64,000 nt of DNA from Paranoxybacillus sp035645275 (GTDB lineage Bacteria > Bacillota > Bacilli > Bacillales > Anoxybacillaceae): the NCBI GenBank assembly GCA_035645275.1, contig DASQMX010000031.1, positions 186,001 through 250,000 on the forward strand, written 5' to 3'. The first letter of the stretch is position 1. Each line of letters begins with the position of its first letter. The notes beneath the pieces are model-generated. The model saw only the letters and a program-made list of their open reading frames with translations. It was not told the DNA's origin and did not search any database. A program made the translations under genes and the position numbers. Below, piece by piece: positions 41,953 through 51,372 of this stretch.

Positions 41953-44900
41953 TTATTTTGTTAATTCTATGAGCAAATCGCCTGTTTGGATGGCCTCTCC
42001 GCTTTTCACATAAATATCTTTTACAATGCCGCTGAATGGTGCTTGCACGGTTGTTTCCATCTTCATCGCTTCGGTAATCATGAGATGGTCTCCCTTGCTT
42101 ACTTTTTCGCCCTTTTCAACTAGCACTTTCACAACTGTTCCCGGCATCGTTGCTGCAATATGATTCGGATTATTTTTATCGGCTTTAATGCGTGAAGCAA
42201 CCGTTGTTTTAATGCTCTCATCTTTAATCATCACTTCGCGCGGTTGCCCGTTCAACTCAAAATAGACGACGCGCGTTCCGTCAGCTTGTGGTTGCCCGAT
42301 GGAAACAAGCTTTACGATGAGCGTCTTTCCTTTTTCAATCTCTACTTCAATTTCTTCACCAAGACGCATTCCGTACAAAAATGTTGGTGTATCTAGCACG
42401 GATATGTCACCAAATTGTTCAACTGTTTTTGTGTAGTCGATGAACACTTTTGGATACAAAGCATACGCAAGCGCATCAAAGTCAGTTACTTGGCGGTCGA
42501 GCTTATGGAACAATTCTTGCTTAATTTTCTCAAAATCAACTGGTTCTAATAGTTCTCCTGGCCGCACGGTAATCGGTTCGCGTCCCTTTAAAATAATGCG
42601 CTGTAATTCTTTCGGGAACCCGCCATGCGGTTGTCCTAAATAGCCTTCGAACAGCTCGACAACCGAATCTGGGAAGTCAAGCGTTTCACCGCGTTCATAA
42701 ATATCTCGCTCGGTTAAGTTATTTTGCACCATATATAGCGCCATATCGCCAACGACTTTCGATGAAGGAGTTACTTTCACTATATCACCGAACATGTCAT
42801 TGACACGGCGATACATCTCTTTTACCTCATCCCAACGGTCGCCTAAACCGACCGCCTTCGCTTGCTGCTGAAGGTTGCTGTATTGTCCGCCAGGCATTTC
42901 ATGCATATACACTTCTGTATGTGGTGCGTTCATGCCGCTTTCAAACTCTTGATAGTATTTACGGACATCTTCCCAATAGCGAGAAAGCTGTTCCAATGCG
43001 TTGATATCGACAGTTGGCATCCGTTCTGTTCCTTCAAGCGCATAATAGAGCGTATTGGCACTCGGCTGTGACGTTAGTCCGGCCATTGAACTTACGGCCA
43101 CATCGACAATGTCAACGCCCGCTTCAATCGCTTTAGCATACGTATAAATTCCATTGCCGCTTGTGTCATGCGTATGAAGATGAATCGGAATGTCAACCGT
43201 CTCTTTCAATGCAGAAATTAATGCATACGCTGCCTGTGGTTTCAAAAGACCAGCCATGTCTTTAATTCCTAAAATATGTGCACCTGCTTGCTCTAATTCT
43301 TTAGCAAGGTTTTTATAATAATCCAAATTATACTTTGTTCGCGTCGGGTCTAAAATGTCGCCTGTGTAACAAATCGCCGCTTCGGCAATTTTTCCTGTCT
43401 GCCGCACCGCATCAATCGCCACCGTCATGCCTTTTACCCAGTTTAAGCTGTCAAAAATGCGGAATACATCGATGCCGGCATGTGCTGACTTCTCGACAAA
43501 CTCGCGAATAACATTGTCCGGATAGTTCTTGTATCCAACCGCATTAGACGCTCTCAATAACATTTGGAACAGCAAGTTTGGAATTCGTTCACGAAGCTTG
43601 AGTAAGCGATCCCATGGATCTTCTTTTAAGAAACGATAGGCAACATCAAATGTCGCTCCGCCCCACATTTCAAGCGAGAAAAAGTTTGGCAATAACCTTG
43701 CTGTAGGTTCGGCAATGTGCACTAAATCGGTCGTGCGCACGCGCGTTGCCAAAAGCGATTGATGCCCATCGCGGAACGTTGTGTCCGTTAATAATACTTC
43801 CTTCTGTTCTTTCACCCATTGAACAAGACCTTCTGCTCCACGTTCTTCGAGAATTTGTTTTGTTCCGTTTGGAATTGGCTCAGAATGCTTCACTTTTGGA
43901 ATGCGCGGCTTTTCAAATACCGGCTTTTTTTTCTTTCCGATTCCCGGAAACCCATTGACGGTTACCGTACCGATGTACGTTAACATCTTTGTACCGCGGT
44001 CTTTTCTTTTCGGGAAGATAAATAGTTCAGGCGTTGAATCAATAAACGAAGTGTCGTATTCTCCTGTTAAAAATTTGGGGTGTTGCACCACATTCTCTAA
44101 AAATGGAATGTTTGTTTTAATTCCACGAATTCGGAATTCCCGCAAATTGCGCAGCATTTTTTTTGCCGCTTGCTCAAATGTCAATGCCCATGTAGATAAT
44201 TTTACAAGCAATGAGTCATAATATGGTGTAATAACTGCTCCTTGGAACCCGTTTCCTGCATCTAAACGGACGCCAAATCCGCCTCCAGAACGATAGGCCA
44301 TAATTTTCCCAGTATCCGGCATAAAATTGTTTAACGGATCTTCTGTCGTCACACGCGATTGAATCGCATATCCATGAACATGGATATCTTCCTGTTTCGG
44401 AATGCCAACTACATTGCTATGAAGCGAGTGACCTTCGGCAATTAAAATTTGTGACTGAACGATATCAATCCCTGTAACCATTTCGGTAATGGTGTGTTCT
44501 ACTTGAACGCGAGGATTCACTTCAATAAAGTAAAACTCATCGCCAGACACTAAAAACTCAACCGTACCGGCATTGACATAATTTACATTTTTCATTAGTT
44601 TGACAGCGGCTTCGCAAATTTCACGACGAAGCTCATCAGATAATGACACGCTCGGTGCGACTTCGACTACTTTTTGATGGCGGCGCTGTACGGAACAGTC
44701 GCGTTCATATAAATGAACGATATTTCCTTCATAGTCACCGAGAATTTGCACTTCAATATGTTTTGGATTTTCAATTAGCTTTTCTACATATACTTCATCG
44801 TTTCCGAACGCTGCTTTTGCTTCCGATTTCGCCCGCTCATATGCTTCTTTTACTTCCGCTTTTGAACGAACGATGCGCATGCCGCGTCCACCGCCGCCTA

Positions 44901-45399
44901 ATGCTGCTTTAATAATAAATGGATACCCATGTGTCTCGCCAAAGCGGATTACTTCTTCTAAGCTATGTACAGGACCATCGCTTCCAGGAATAACCGGAAT
45001 TCCTGCCAATTGTGCTTGATGTCGAGCCTTTACTTTGTCGCCAAACATATCTAGATGCTCTTGTTTGGGACCGATAAAAATGATTCCTTCTTCTTCGCAT
45101 CGTTTAGCAAATTGAATATTTTCCGAAAGAAATCCATACCCTGGATGGATGGCATCGACATCATGGCTTTTGGCAATTTCAATAATTCCTTCAATATCTA
45201 AGTAAGCATCAATCGGTTTTTTTCCTTCGCCAACTAAGTATGCTTCGTCTGCTTTATAACGATGATATGCCCCTGCATCTTCTTTTGAATAAATCGCTAC
45301 TGTGCGAATACCAAGCTCAACGCAAGCGCGAAACACGCGAATGGCAATTTCTCCGCGGTTTGCTACAAGTACTTTATTAATTCGACGATTTTTACTCAT
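41953..45399 (-). CDS. pyc: Pyruvate carboxylase
   Basis: Biotin enzyme converting pyruvate to oxaloacetate. ATG at 45399 (MSKNRRINKVLVANRGEIAIR) follows GGGGGAGAGG; 1148 residues, equal to the Bacillus type. Order: biotin carboxylase with ATP-grasp (GGGGRGMR, EVNPRVQVEHTITE), carboxyltransferase (LTDTTFRDGHQSLLATR, LHTHDTSG, metal-binding His), and C-terminal biotinyl domain with EAMKMET, biotin-lysine near residue 1113. A weak TTTACA-N17-TAGTTT promoter lies upstream. Confidence 0.97.
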   Translation of the reverse strand: MSKNRRINKVLVANRGEIAIRVFRACVELGIRTVAIYSKEDAGAYHRYKADEAYLVGEGKKPIDAYLDIEGIIEIAKSHDVDAIHPGYGFLSENIQFAKRCEEEGIIFIGPKQEHLDMFGDKVKARHQAQLAGIPVIPGSDGPVHSLEEVIRFGETHGYPFIIKAALGGGGRGMRIVRSKAEVKEAYERAKSEAKAAFGNDEVYVEKLIENPKHIEVQILGDYEGNIVHLYERDCSVQRRHQKVVEVAPSVSLSDELRREICEAAVKLMKNVNYVNAGTVEFLVSGDEFYFIEVNPRVQVEHTITEMVTGIDIVQSQILIAEGHSLHSNVVGIPKQEDIHVHGYAIQSRVTTEDPLNNFMPDTGKIMAYRSGGGFGVRLDAGNGFQGAVITPYYDSLLVKLSTWALTFEQAAKKMLRNLREFRIRGIKTNIPFLENVVQHPKFLTGEYDTSFIDSTPELFIFPKRKDRGTKMLTYIGTVTVNGFPGIGKKKKPVFEKPRIPKVKHSEPIPNGTKQILEERGAEGLVQWVKEQKEVLLTDTTFRDGHQSLLATRVRTTDLVHIAEPTARLLPNFFSLEMWGGATFDVAYRFLKEDPWDRLLKLRERIPNLLFQMLLRASNAVGYKNYPDNVIREFVEKSAHAGIDVFRIFDSLNWVKGMTVAIDAVRQTGKIAEAAICYTGDILDPTRTKYNLDYYKNLAKELEQAGAHILGIKDMAGLLKPQAAYALISALKETVDIPIHLHTHDTSGNGIYTYAKAIEAGVDIVDVAVSSMAGLTSQPSANTLYYALEGTERMPTVDINALEQLSRYWEDVRKYYQEFESGMNAPHTEVYMHEMPGGQYSNLQQQAKAVGLGDRWDEVKEMYRRVNDMFGDIVKVTPSSKVVGDMALYMVQNNLTERDIYERGETLDFPDSVVELFEGYLGQPHGGFPKELQRIILKGREPITVRPGELLEPVDFEKIKQELFHKLDRQVTDFDALAYALYPKVFIDYTKTVEQFGDISVLDTPTFLYGMRLGEEIEVEIEKGKTLIVKLVSIGQPQADGTRVVYFELNGQPREVMIKDESIKTTVASRIKADKNNPNHIAATMPGTVVKVLVEKGEKVSKGDHLMITEAMKMETTVQAPFSGIVKDIYVKSGEAIQTGDLLIELTK

Positions 45400-45464
45400 A
45401 CGATTCCTCTCCCCCTTTGTCATAATAAAAACTATAATGATTTAGTAATTTTGTAAATACATTG

Positions 45465-46685
45465 TTAAAAAGTCAGACCTCTTTTTTGTGAATTTTTCAT
45501 AACGTTCGCTGTCTCCGCTTTCCCCTTATAGTTCGCTTCATATTTAACAAACATTGATATATTGACAAGCATACCAAGAGATGCCATGAGAAGAATAAGG
45601 GAGGAACCGCCATAACTGACTAAAGGTAGTGGTACCCCAGTAATGGGAATAAGCCCTGTAACTCCGCCAAGATTAATACACGTTTGAATGCCAATCATCA
45701 CAGAAACACCAATCGCAAGCAAACTTCCAAACGCATCTTGACACTTTTTTGCAATCACTAAACCGCGCAAAACGATAAAGGCGAGCAATATAATGACAAA
45801 GGCGACGCCAAATACTCCTAATTCTTCCGCAATAATTGACATAATAAAATCAGTATGTGCTTCTGGCAAGTAACCATATTTTTGAATGCTTTCTCCTAAT
45901 CCAAGTCCTTTTAAGCCACCTGAGCCAATGGCTAAATAAGAATTAACTAAATGAAAACCTGCATCATCAGCATATTTAAACGGATCAAGAAATCCATCAA
46001 TACGCGACATTCTCTCTTTTGAAAAAATTTCATCTCCCAAAACAGGAATCCAAAACGGTGAAAATATAGCGACAATCATACTTAAAAATAAAATTTGCTT
46101 AACTAAAAGCTTCAAGCGAATTCCCGATGAAACAATCATACTGAAACAAATGAGTAAAATAATGCCAGCTGTCCCAAAATCTGGTTGAATAGCAATGAGC
46201 GCACATATAAATAAAGTGTAATAAATTGGAAATATGTGCCTCTTGTCAGGTTTGGAAAGCGATTTTTGTTTGTTCGCAAACACAGCTGCTAAATAATTAA
46301 TTAATCCTAATTTAACAAATTCAGCTGGCTGCACATTAAAGGAACCAAACTTAAACCAGCTTGTTGCGTTATTTGCCGTATGTCCGGCAATAAAAACGGC
46401 AAATAAAACGATAGGCATTCCAAAAAAAATAGTTAATACCCATTTTTTTTTCGCAAACACTTTATAAGGTATAACCATCATACAGAAAAAAACAAAAGTT
46501 CCGATTATAAGCCATAATTTTTGCTTTTGATAAAAATAATCGCTCTCGACTCCAAAGCGAACAACCGCAGAAATCATGCTGGAGCTATATATCATAATAA
46601 GTCCGAAGATACAAAGCATAAATATAGTGAGCATTAAAGGGTAGTCATAGGACTTTGCGATTTTTTTTAATAACTGCTTATCCAT
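45465..46685 (-). CDS. ftsW: FtsW, division-specific SEDS glycosyltransferase
   Basis: A 406-residue polytopic membrane protein that polymerises septal peptidoglycan with pbpB. SEDS signatures: IMIYSSSMISA, NVQPAEFVKLGLI, IAIQPDFGTAG, LGESIQKYGYLPEAHTDFIMSIIAEELG and PITGVPLPLVSYGGSS. This is the ylaO position beside pyc, so it is FtsW, whereas the partial gene at the left edge is its sporulation paralogue SpoVE. Confidence 0.95.
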   Translation of the reverse strand: MDKQLLKKIAKSYDYPLMLTIFMLCIFGLIMIYSSSMISAVVRFGVESDYFYQKQKLWLIIGTFVFFCMMVIPYKVFAKKKWVLTIFFGMPIVLFAVFIAGHTANNATSWFKFGSFNVQPAEFVKLGLINYLAAVFANKQKSLSKPDKRHIFPIYYTLFICALIAIQPDFGTAGIILLICFSMIVSSGIRLKLLVKQILFLSMIVAIFSPFWIPVLGDEIFSKERMSRIDGFLDPFKYADDAGFHLVNSYLAIGSGGLKGLGLGESIQKYGYLPEAHTDFIMSIIAEELGVFGVAFVIILLAFIVLRGLVIAKKCQDAFGSLLAIGVSVMIGIQTCINLGGVTGLIPITGVPLPLVSYGGSSLILLMASLGMLVNISMFVKYEANYKGKAETANVMKNSQKRGLTF

Positions 46686-46780
46686 CTTCCCTCTTCCTTA
46701 ATTACTTAATCTGTAATAACCTATTTCATTTTACTATAATAATTCGAATAATACTGTAGTTTTCCTGCAAAAAACACAAA

Positions 46781-46813
46781 AACTCAAACGGTTGACTCAC
46801 AACCATTTGAGTT
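46781..46813 (-). terminator. Terminator after ylaN
   Basis: AACTCAAACGGTTG / CAACCATTTGAGTT (one G-U) followed on the minus strand by TTTGTGTTTTTT. ftsW therefore needs its own promoter. Confidence 0.88.
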
Positions 46814-46826
46814 GCTGTTTATGTTA

Positions 46827-47114
46827 TTATACCCGCTTTTTTAAAGTCGCTTCATGAAGATTTGACAATTCTCGCTCTAGCTGATCAAGAATCGCTTTGC
46901 CGTCTTTTTCATCTACAAGACCTAGGCGAATAGCAAAATCAATTTCACGTGATAATCCAAACATTTGGGTATCCAGCACTTCTTCATAAAGAGGGCATTG
47001 GGGCATTGTTAAATTATCCATTTGTACTTGAATGAGTTTTACAATTTTATCAGCATCTGCTTTTAGCAGTGCATACGCTCTTTCCCGATAATTAATCGCC
47101 GTATTTGACGTCAC
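46827..47114 (-). CDS. ylaN: YlaN family protein (Fur-linked iron regulator)
   Basis: A 95-residue helical protein: ADKIVKLIQVQMDNLTMPQCPLYEEVLDTQMFGLSREIDFAIRLGL is near identical to B. subtilis YlaN, reported to counteract Fur under iron limitation. GTG at 47114 (MTSNTAINYRERAY) follows GGAGGG; the frame extends 11 codons upstream. Terminators and opposite neighbours make it monocistronic. Confidence 0.93.
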   Translation of the reverse strand: MTSNTAINYRERAYALLKADADKIVKLIQVQMDNLTMPQCPLYEEVLDTQMFGLSREIDFAIRLGLVDEKDGKAILDQLERELSNLHEATLKKRV

Positions 47115-47286
47115 ATTTATCCCTCCGTTCCCCGTGCGATTACACACACAATCCTTCTTTAAATGTTAACGTGAAATAAGTAAAATTTCAAGTTGAAAGA
47201 GTTAGTTGATAGATGTATCACATGACAAACGGATCATTTATTACTATACTAAAAATAGTGTGAAATGGGGGAGGTTAGTTATCGAC

Positions 47287-47784
47287 ATGGAAAACATTAT
47301 TCCAATCACAGGAAAAGTGAAATTCTCAATTACCCTTGATCCTGGTGTATGGATTTTTGATGATCGCAAAGTGGACTTGCTAACGTATTTTTCAGAGGTG
47401 AAACAAGAAGAACAAAACGAAGAAGACGAAATTCAAAAAATTTCGGCATATTGGGACCGCGAGATTCAAGAAGGAGCCGTTTTTCCGCCAACTTTAAAAA
47501 CGGAAAAAACATATGAAAAAGAAAAAGTGATTAACGGAACATTCGGAATGCGTTTAGAACCTTTTTTACGAAATGCAGAACCACTTGCTGATGCAACAGC
47601 TCTAACCATTGTGACTGAGCATCAAGAAATTCAAATTCCGTTAGAACAAGCTTATGATGCCGTATTAGGATTTTCGAAAAACGGAAAACCGTTGAAAGAA
47701 GACGGACCTGTCCACTTTTATTTTGGGGATGGTTCCAATCAACATGAACCGATTACCCATGTTCGTAAGTTTATTGTTTCTTAA
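47287..47784 (+). CDS. ylaL: YlaL-type conserved protein
   Basis: A 165-residue soluble, acidic protein with the block GKVKFSITLDPGVWIFDDRKVDLLTYF; the C-terminal VRKFIVS ending is conserved in Bacillus relatives. Function is unknown. ATG at 47287 lies 12 bases after GGGGGAGG. The name is from gene order (ylaK-ylaL-ylaN) and overall similarity. Convergent with ylaK over a shared terminator. Confidence 0.75.
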   Translation: MENIIPITGKVKFSITLDPGVWIFDDRKVDLLTYFSEVKQEEQNEEDEIQKISAYWDREIQEGAVFPPTLKTEKTYEKEKVINGTFGMRLEPFLRNAEPLADATALTIVTEHQEIQIPLEQAYDAVLGFSKNGKPLKEDGPVHFYFGDGSNQHEPITHVRKFIVS

Positions 47785-47804
47785 CATGATCGTCTAATAA
47801 AGAA

Positions 47805-47849
47805 GGCAGCCCCCTTTAAGTGAAAGACGATTAGAAGGGAGCTGCCACT
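47805..47849. terminator. Terminator shared by ylaL and ylaK
   Basis: GGCAGCCCCCTTT / AGAAGGGAGCTGCC, one mismatch, followed by ACTTTATTTT. It lies between convergent genes. Confidence 0.82.
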
Positions 47850-47860
47850 TTATTTTAACG

Positions 47861-49192
47861 TTATAACAAATCGGCTGCAAGCTGCGCTAATCCAGAGCGC
47901 TCCCCTTTTATTAATCGAACATGTCCTGCTACCTTTTGCTCTTTAAATTTCTCTACTACATAAGTCAGACCGTTATTATATTCATCTAAGTACGGATGGT
48001 CAATTTGTTCAGGGTCTCCCATTAATACGATTTTACTTTTTTCACCGACACGCGTTAATATCGTTTTCACTTCATGTTTGGTTAAATTTTGCGCTTCATC
48101 AATAATAATAAATTGTTTCGGTAAACTTCGTCCGCGAATATATGTAAGCGCCTCTACCTCAATTGAACCCATTCCTGATAAAATCGCATCTAACTCCCCT
48201 GGTTTTTTCGTATTAAACAAATACTCTAAATTATCGAATATCGGCTGCATCCAAGGCCGCAACTTCTCCTGCTTTTCTCCAGGCAAAAATCCAATATCTT
48301 TGCCTACTGGAACAATCGGTCTTGCGACAAGCAGCTTTTTATACCTTTGTAAATCTTCCGTTTGCATCAGCCCTGCCGCTAAAGCGAGGAGCGTTTTTCC
48401 TGTACCAGCTTTTCCAATTAACGTAACAAGCGAGATATCCTCCCGTATTAACAACTCAAAGGCCATCTTCTGTTGAGCGTTTCGTGGGTGAATTCCCCAT
48501 ACATGGTCATAGTTGAATGATAAACGTTTGACCTTTTTTCCAGTGTAATCAACGATACCGATTGCTGACGCTGAGCCGCCAAGCGCATCTTTCATAATAA
48601 CAAATTGATTCGGATAAAAAGGGTGATTCGTTATTTCCGCAAGCACAAGCTCCCCTTTTTCATAAAATCGATTAAGATTTTCAATGTTTATGTACAAATC
48701 TAAAAAACCAGTATAAATACGATCAATTTCAACAACACGATCGCTTAGAAAATCTTCAGCTTGCAAGCCTATCGCATCTGCTTTTACGCGCACAAGAGCA
48801 TCTTTGCTCACTAAAATAACCGATCTTCCGTTTTCTTTTGTTTGTTCTTCAAGCGACAAATTTTTCGCGACAGCTAAAATGCGGTTATCGTTCGTTTTTT
48901 CCACAAAAATTTCTTGAAGTTGCTGAAACGAGCGATGGTTGAGTTCAATTCGCAATATCCCGCCATTATCTAATGGGATTTTTTCATGTAATTTCCCAGT
49001 TTCACGCAATCGGTCAATTAATTTAGATACTTGTCGAGCATTTCGCCCGATTTCATCCATATAACGCTTTTTTGAATCTACCTCCTCCAGCACAACCGCT
49101 GGAATGACCACTTCGTTGTCTTCAAAAGAGAAAATGGCATAAGGGTCTTGCAGCAACACATTTGTATCTAACACATATATTTTTTCACCCAA
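47861..49192 (-). CDS. ylaK: PIN-PhoH family protein (YlaK/PhoH2)
   Basis: A 443-residue protein with an N-terminal PIN nuclease domain (about 1-135; YVLDTNVLLQDP and the acidic EEVDSKKR, DNRILAVA sites) and a C-terminal PhoH ATPase (LIGKAGTGKTLLALAAG Walker A; FIIIDEAQNL Walker B; VLMGDPEQID). The PhoH2 group unwinds and cleaves RNA in other bacteria. TTG at 49192 lies 9 bases after AGGAGG and matches the B. subtilis length. Confidence 0.92.
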   Translation of the reverse strand: MGEKIYVLDTNVLLQDPYAIFSFEDNEVVIPAVVLEEVDSKKRYMDEIGRNARQVSKLIDRLRETGKLHEKIPLDNGGILRIELNHRSFQQLQEIFVEKTNDNRILAVAKNLSLEEQTKENGRSVILVSKDALVRVKADAIGLQAEDFLSDRVVEIDRIYTGFLDLYINIENLNRFYEKGELVLAEITNHPFYPNQFVIMKDALGGSASAIGIVDYTGKKVKRLSFNYDHVWGIHPRNAQQKMAFELLIREDISLVTLIGKAGTGKTLLALAAGLMQTEDLQRYKKLLVARPIVPVGKDIGFLPGEKQEKLRPWMQPIFDNLEYLFNTKKPGELDAILSGMGSIEVEALTYIRGRSLPKQFIIIDEAQNLTKHEVKTILTRVGEKSKIVLMGDPEQIDHPYLDEYNNGLTYVVEKFKEQKVAGHVRLIKGERSGLAQLAADLL

Positions 49193-49272
49193 ATTTTCAT
49201 GCCTCCTGTCCCTTAAAGTTTGGATATACATGTTTAACAGTCGGGACTGTTGCTTTTATATATATGAGCGGA

Positions 49273-49303
49273 TGCATAAAAATAGAAGAATGTTTGCAAA
49301 ATA
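49273..49303 (+). promoter_or_regulatory. Candidate sigma-G promoter of ylaJ
   Basis: TGCATA (49273-49278), 18-base spacer, CAAAATA (49297-49303), 32 bases before the ATG. It fits the forespore sigma-G pattern loosely; YhcN/YlaJ lipoproteins are forespore products in B. subtilis. Confidence 0.4.
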
Positions 49304-49334
49304 AAGTTAAAAATATCGCTGTCTAGAGGTGTAA

Positions 49335-49937
49335 ATGATGAGAATATTTCCTAACCTAATAATCGTAGCCGCTATCCTCTTTACTTTTGCAGGGTGTAAT
49401 TTAACTGAAAAAAACAACAGCACGAACAATAACTCTGGTGTTCATGTCAAAAACACAACAGATGAAAAAATTATGAATAAATCTGGTCAGGACATCGCCA
49501 AACGTCTTGTAAAAATCGCCAGCAGCGTACCAAACGTAAATGACGCCACCGCTGTTGTAGTCGGTAAATACGCCATCGTCGGAATCGACGTCAATTCAAA
49601 AGTTGATCAATCTCGGGTAGGTACAATCAAATACTCTGTCGCAGAAAGCTTACAAAAAGATCCCTACGGTGCCAATGCAATTATCATTGCTGATCCTGAT
49701 TTAAATGCAAGATTAAGGGAAATCGCTAAAGAAGTAAACAATGGGCGCCCGGTCCAAGGATTTATGGATGAATTAGCTGCGATTGTCGGCCGCGTAATGC
49801 CTGAAGTACCTAGCGACTTATTAAGAACGACAAATCCGGAACCAACAGAACAAAACGATTCACAATTAAATCCAAATGAAGAACAGCGGTTAAATAAGCG
49901 GCAGGAAAAGCAGTCAAATGACTACTTAAATAAATAA
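49335..49937 (+). CDS. ylaJ: YhcN/YlaJ family sporulation lipoprotein
   Basis: A 200-residue lipoprotein: signal with lipobox FAGC (Cys21), a low-complexity Asn/Ser/Thr linker, then the YhcN/YlaJ domain (AKRLVKIASSVPNVNDATAVVVGKYAIVGIDV). Members sit in spore membranes and affect germination in Bacillus. GAGGTG precedes two adjacent ATGs (49335 and 49338). Confidence 0.92.
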   Translation: MMRIFPNLIIVAAILFTFAGCNLTEKNNSTNNNSGVHVKNTTDEKIMNKSGQDIAKRLVKIASSVPNVNDATAVVVGKYAIVGIDVNSKVDQSRVGTIKYSVAESLQKDPYGANAIIIADPDLNARLREIAKEVNNGRPVQGFMDELAAIVGRVMPEVPSDLLRTTNPEPTEQNDSQLNPNEEQRLNKRQEKQSNDYLNK

Positions 49938-49943
49938 AAAAGA

Positions 49944-50040
49944 GAGGCTGACCCTAAAAATAAAGTGTCAACCCCCACAACCACCATATATCATATTGTG
50001 GATAGTGCGTGAGATCAGACACTTATGGGTCAGCCCCTTT
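49944..50040 (+). repeat. Three-tier palindromic repeat between convergent ylaJ and PNPOx gene
   Basis: Outer arms AGAGGCTGACCC / GGGTCAGCCCCTTT, middle arms GTGTCAACCCCCAC / GTGAGATCAGACAC, inner stem CCATATATC.. / ..ATATTGTGG. Six bases from the ylaJ stop and nine from the next stop; T4 follows. Confidence 0.87.
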
Positions 50041-50049
50041 TATGTATTG

Positions 50050-50505
50050 TTACGCATTGCGAAGGGCTGTCATTACTTGATTGTCCAATTTTGCCGCTGC
50101 CTGCGCATCATACGTTTTCTCGTATTTTGGTTCTACAGAAATTTTGGAGCCGTAAAACATGACATCGCGCACTTCGTTAATTTCAATTTCAACTAACGCC
50201 AGCTTTAAAGGAACTCCTTCCATTTTTTCAACCTTCACATGCGCTTTTCCACTGATAGAATATGTAGATTCATTCGCAATTAAATTCACGACTACAAGCG
50301 GATTGTTTTTAATATTTTGTACAATGCGTGAGCGATTATCGACCGCAAAATAAATTCGACTTTCATCAGGAGCATAAATCCATGAAATCGCGCTCACATT
50401 TGGTCCACCTGTTTCATGGTCGATGGTAGCAATGGTGACAAAGCGCTCTTTTTGCAACGCCTGGAATAATGATTCTATTAATTTTGGCTCTACTTGATTT
50501 GCCAT
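50050..50505 (-). CDS. Pyridoxamine 5'-phosphate oxidase-family flavoprotein
   Basis: A 151-residue split-barrel FMN-binding protein: ALQKERFVTIATIDHETGGPNVSAISWIYAPDE and RIYFAVDNRSRIVQNIKNNPLVVVNLI fit the PNPOx-like superfamily. Members range from oxidases to haem-degrading and F420-type enzymes, so substrate is unknown. It is not the vitamin B6 PdxH. ATG at 50505 follows GGAGGG. Confidence 0.8.
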   Translation of the reverse strand: MANQVEPKLIESLFQALQKERFVTIATIDHETGGPNVSAISWIYAPDESRIYFAVDNRSRIVQNIKNNPLVVVNLIANESTYSISGKAHVKVEKMEGVPLKLALVEIEINEVRDVMFYGSKISVEPKYEKTYDAQAAAKLDNQVMTALRNA

Positions 50506-50590
50506 ATAAATCCCTCCAAAATGATATATTATATTCTTATCATACTTATTTTTGCATAAACTTAAAACTAAAAACCAACATTTCTTCGGA

Positions 50591-50616
50591 ATAGTATAAA
50601 AATTATGTTATACTAT
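50591..50616. promoter_or_regulatory. Inverted repeat ATAGTATA / TATACTAT
   Basis: Perfect 8 bp inverted repeat with a 10-base spacer, between the divergent PNPOx-like gene and ylaI. Its right half, TATACT, can serve as the ylaI -10 box, so it could be an operator. No regulator is known. Confidence 0.4.
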
Positions 50617-50663
50617 GTTCATAAGCTTTAATCTTTCTCTATCTCTACAAAAAGAGGTGCATC

Positions 50664-50864
50664 ATGAAAGTAAAATGTGTTCTTTGTGATAAAATTGATG
50701 TCATTGACGATGAATCACTGCTAGCAAAACGCTTGCGTAACCGTCCGATTCATACATATATGTGTCCAGAATGCCATGAACGGATAACTGAAAAAACAAA
50801 GGCACGTCTGGCCACCGGGAAATTCCGTTTCTACCGTTCAACAACTCCTGACGATGATTGGTAA
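50664..50864 (+). CDS. ylaI: YlaI-like zinc-ribbon protein (DUF2197)
   Basis: A 66-residue protein with CVLC (5-8) and CPEC (about 34-37), a treble-clef or zinc-ribbon pair, and the conserved LLAKRLRNRPIHTYMCPECHERI. AAGAGGTG precedes the ATG. Function is unknown. Order ylaH-ylaI-ylaJ matches B. subtilis with the PNPOx-like gene inserted. Confidence 0.88.
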   Translation: MKVKCVLCDKIDVIDDESLLAKRLRNRPIHTYMCPECHERITEKTKARLATGKFRFYRSTTPDDDW

Positions 50865-51044
50865 TGCTACCAATCTTACTAGCGGCATTACCTTAAGGTT
50901 ATGAACCATTTATCGACAATGAACGTCTCTCACCTATCCTTCGTTTAGAAGGAGAGACTTCTCAGAAAAAAATTTTTTCTATTACTGATGGATATTCCAT
51001 TTTCCAATGAATTTGTGATCATATTCTATATGCTGTTACATAAA

Positions 51045-51071
51045 AAAACCGAGCTAGCCAAGCTCGGTTTT
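51045..51071. terminator. Bidirectional terminator
   Basis: AAAACCGAGCT / AGCTCGGTTTT, AGCCA loop, T6 on the right and A7 on the left. Ends the minus-strand small gene at 51073 and could stop ylaI transcripts. Confidence 0.92.
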
Positions 51072-51072
51072 T

Positions 51073-51360
51073 TCATGTCGGATAGTTGGCATACTTTTCC
51101 GGTTCACTGTTGATTTGCTCTAACATGGCCTCAATTAATTCCACAGGGAATCGCGTCGTTTTTTGTTGATCATCCTTCTCGTACGTAATGAGATACATTG
51201 CTTCATCTTTTGTAATATGAAGGTTTGTTACTTGAAAATCGTTTTTCAAAATTTCCGCAAAAAGCCTTTCTGTTTCCCACGCTGCTTGATCGTCTGGCCG
51301 CGCATCAGCTACCACTTTAATCGTCAGCCAATTATATAACGCATCTTGGAGCGATTTCAT
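51073..51360 (-). CDS. Small conserved hypothetical protein
   Basis: A 95-residue acidic soluble protein: MKSLQDALYNWLTIKVVADARPDD and VTNLHITKDEAMYLITYEKDD. No family recognised with confidence. It lies 12 bases after the ylaH-like gene, with a clear ribosome binding site (GGTGAGG), so it is very probably expressed with typA and ylaH. Confidence 0.7.
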   Translation of the reverse strand: MKSLQDALYNWLTIKVVADARPDDQAAWETERLFAEILKNDFQVTNLHITKDEAMYLITYEKDDQQKTTRFPVELIEAMLEQINSEPEKYANYPT

Positions 51361-51372
51361 TTCCTCACCGCC

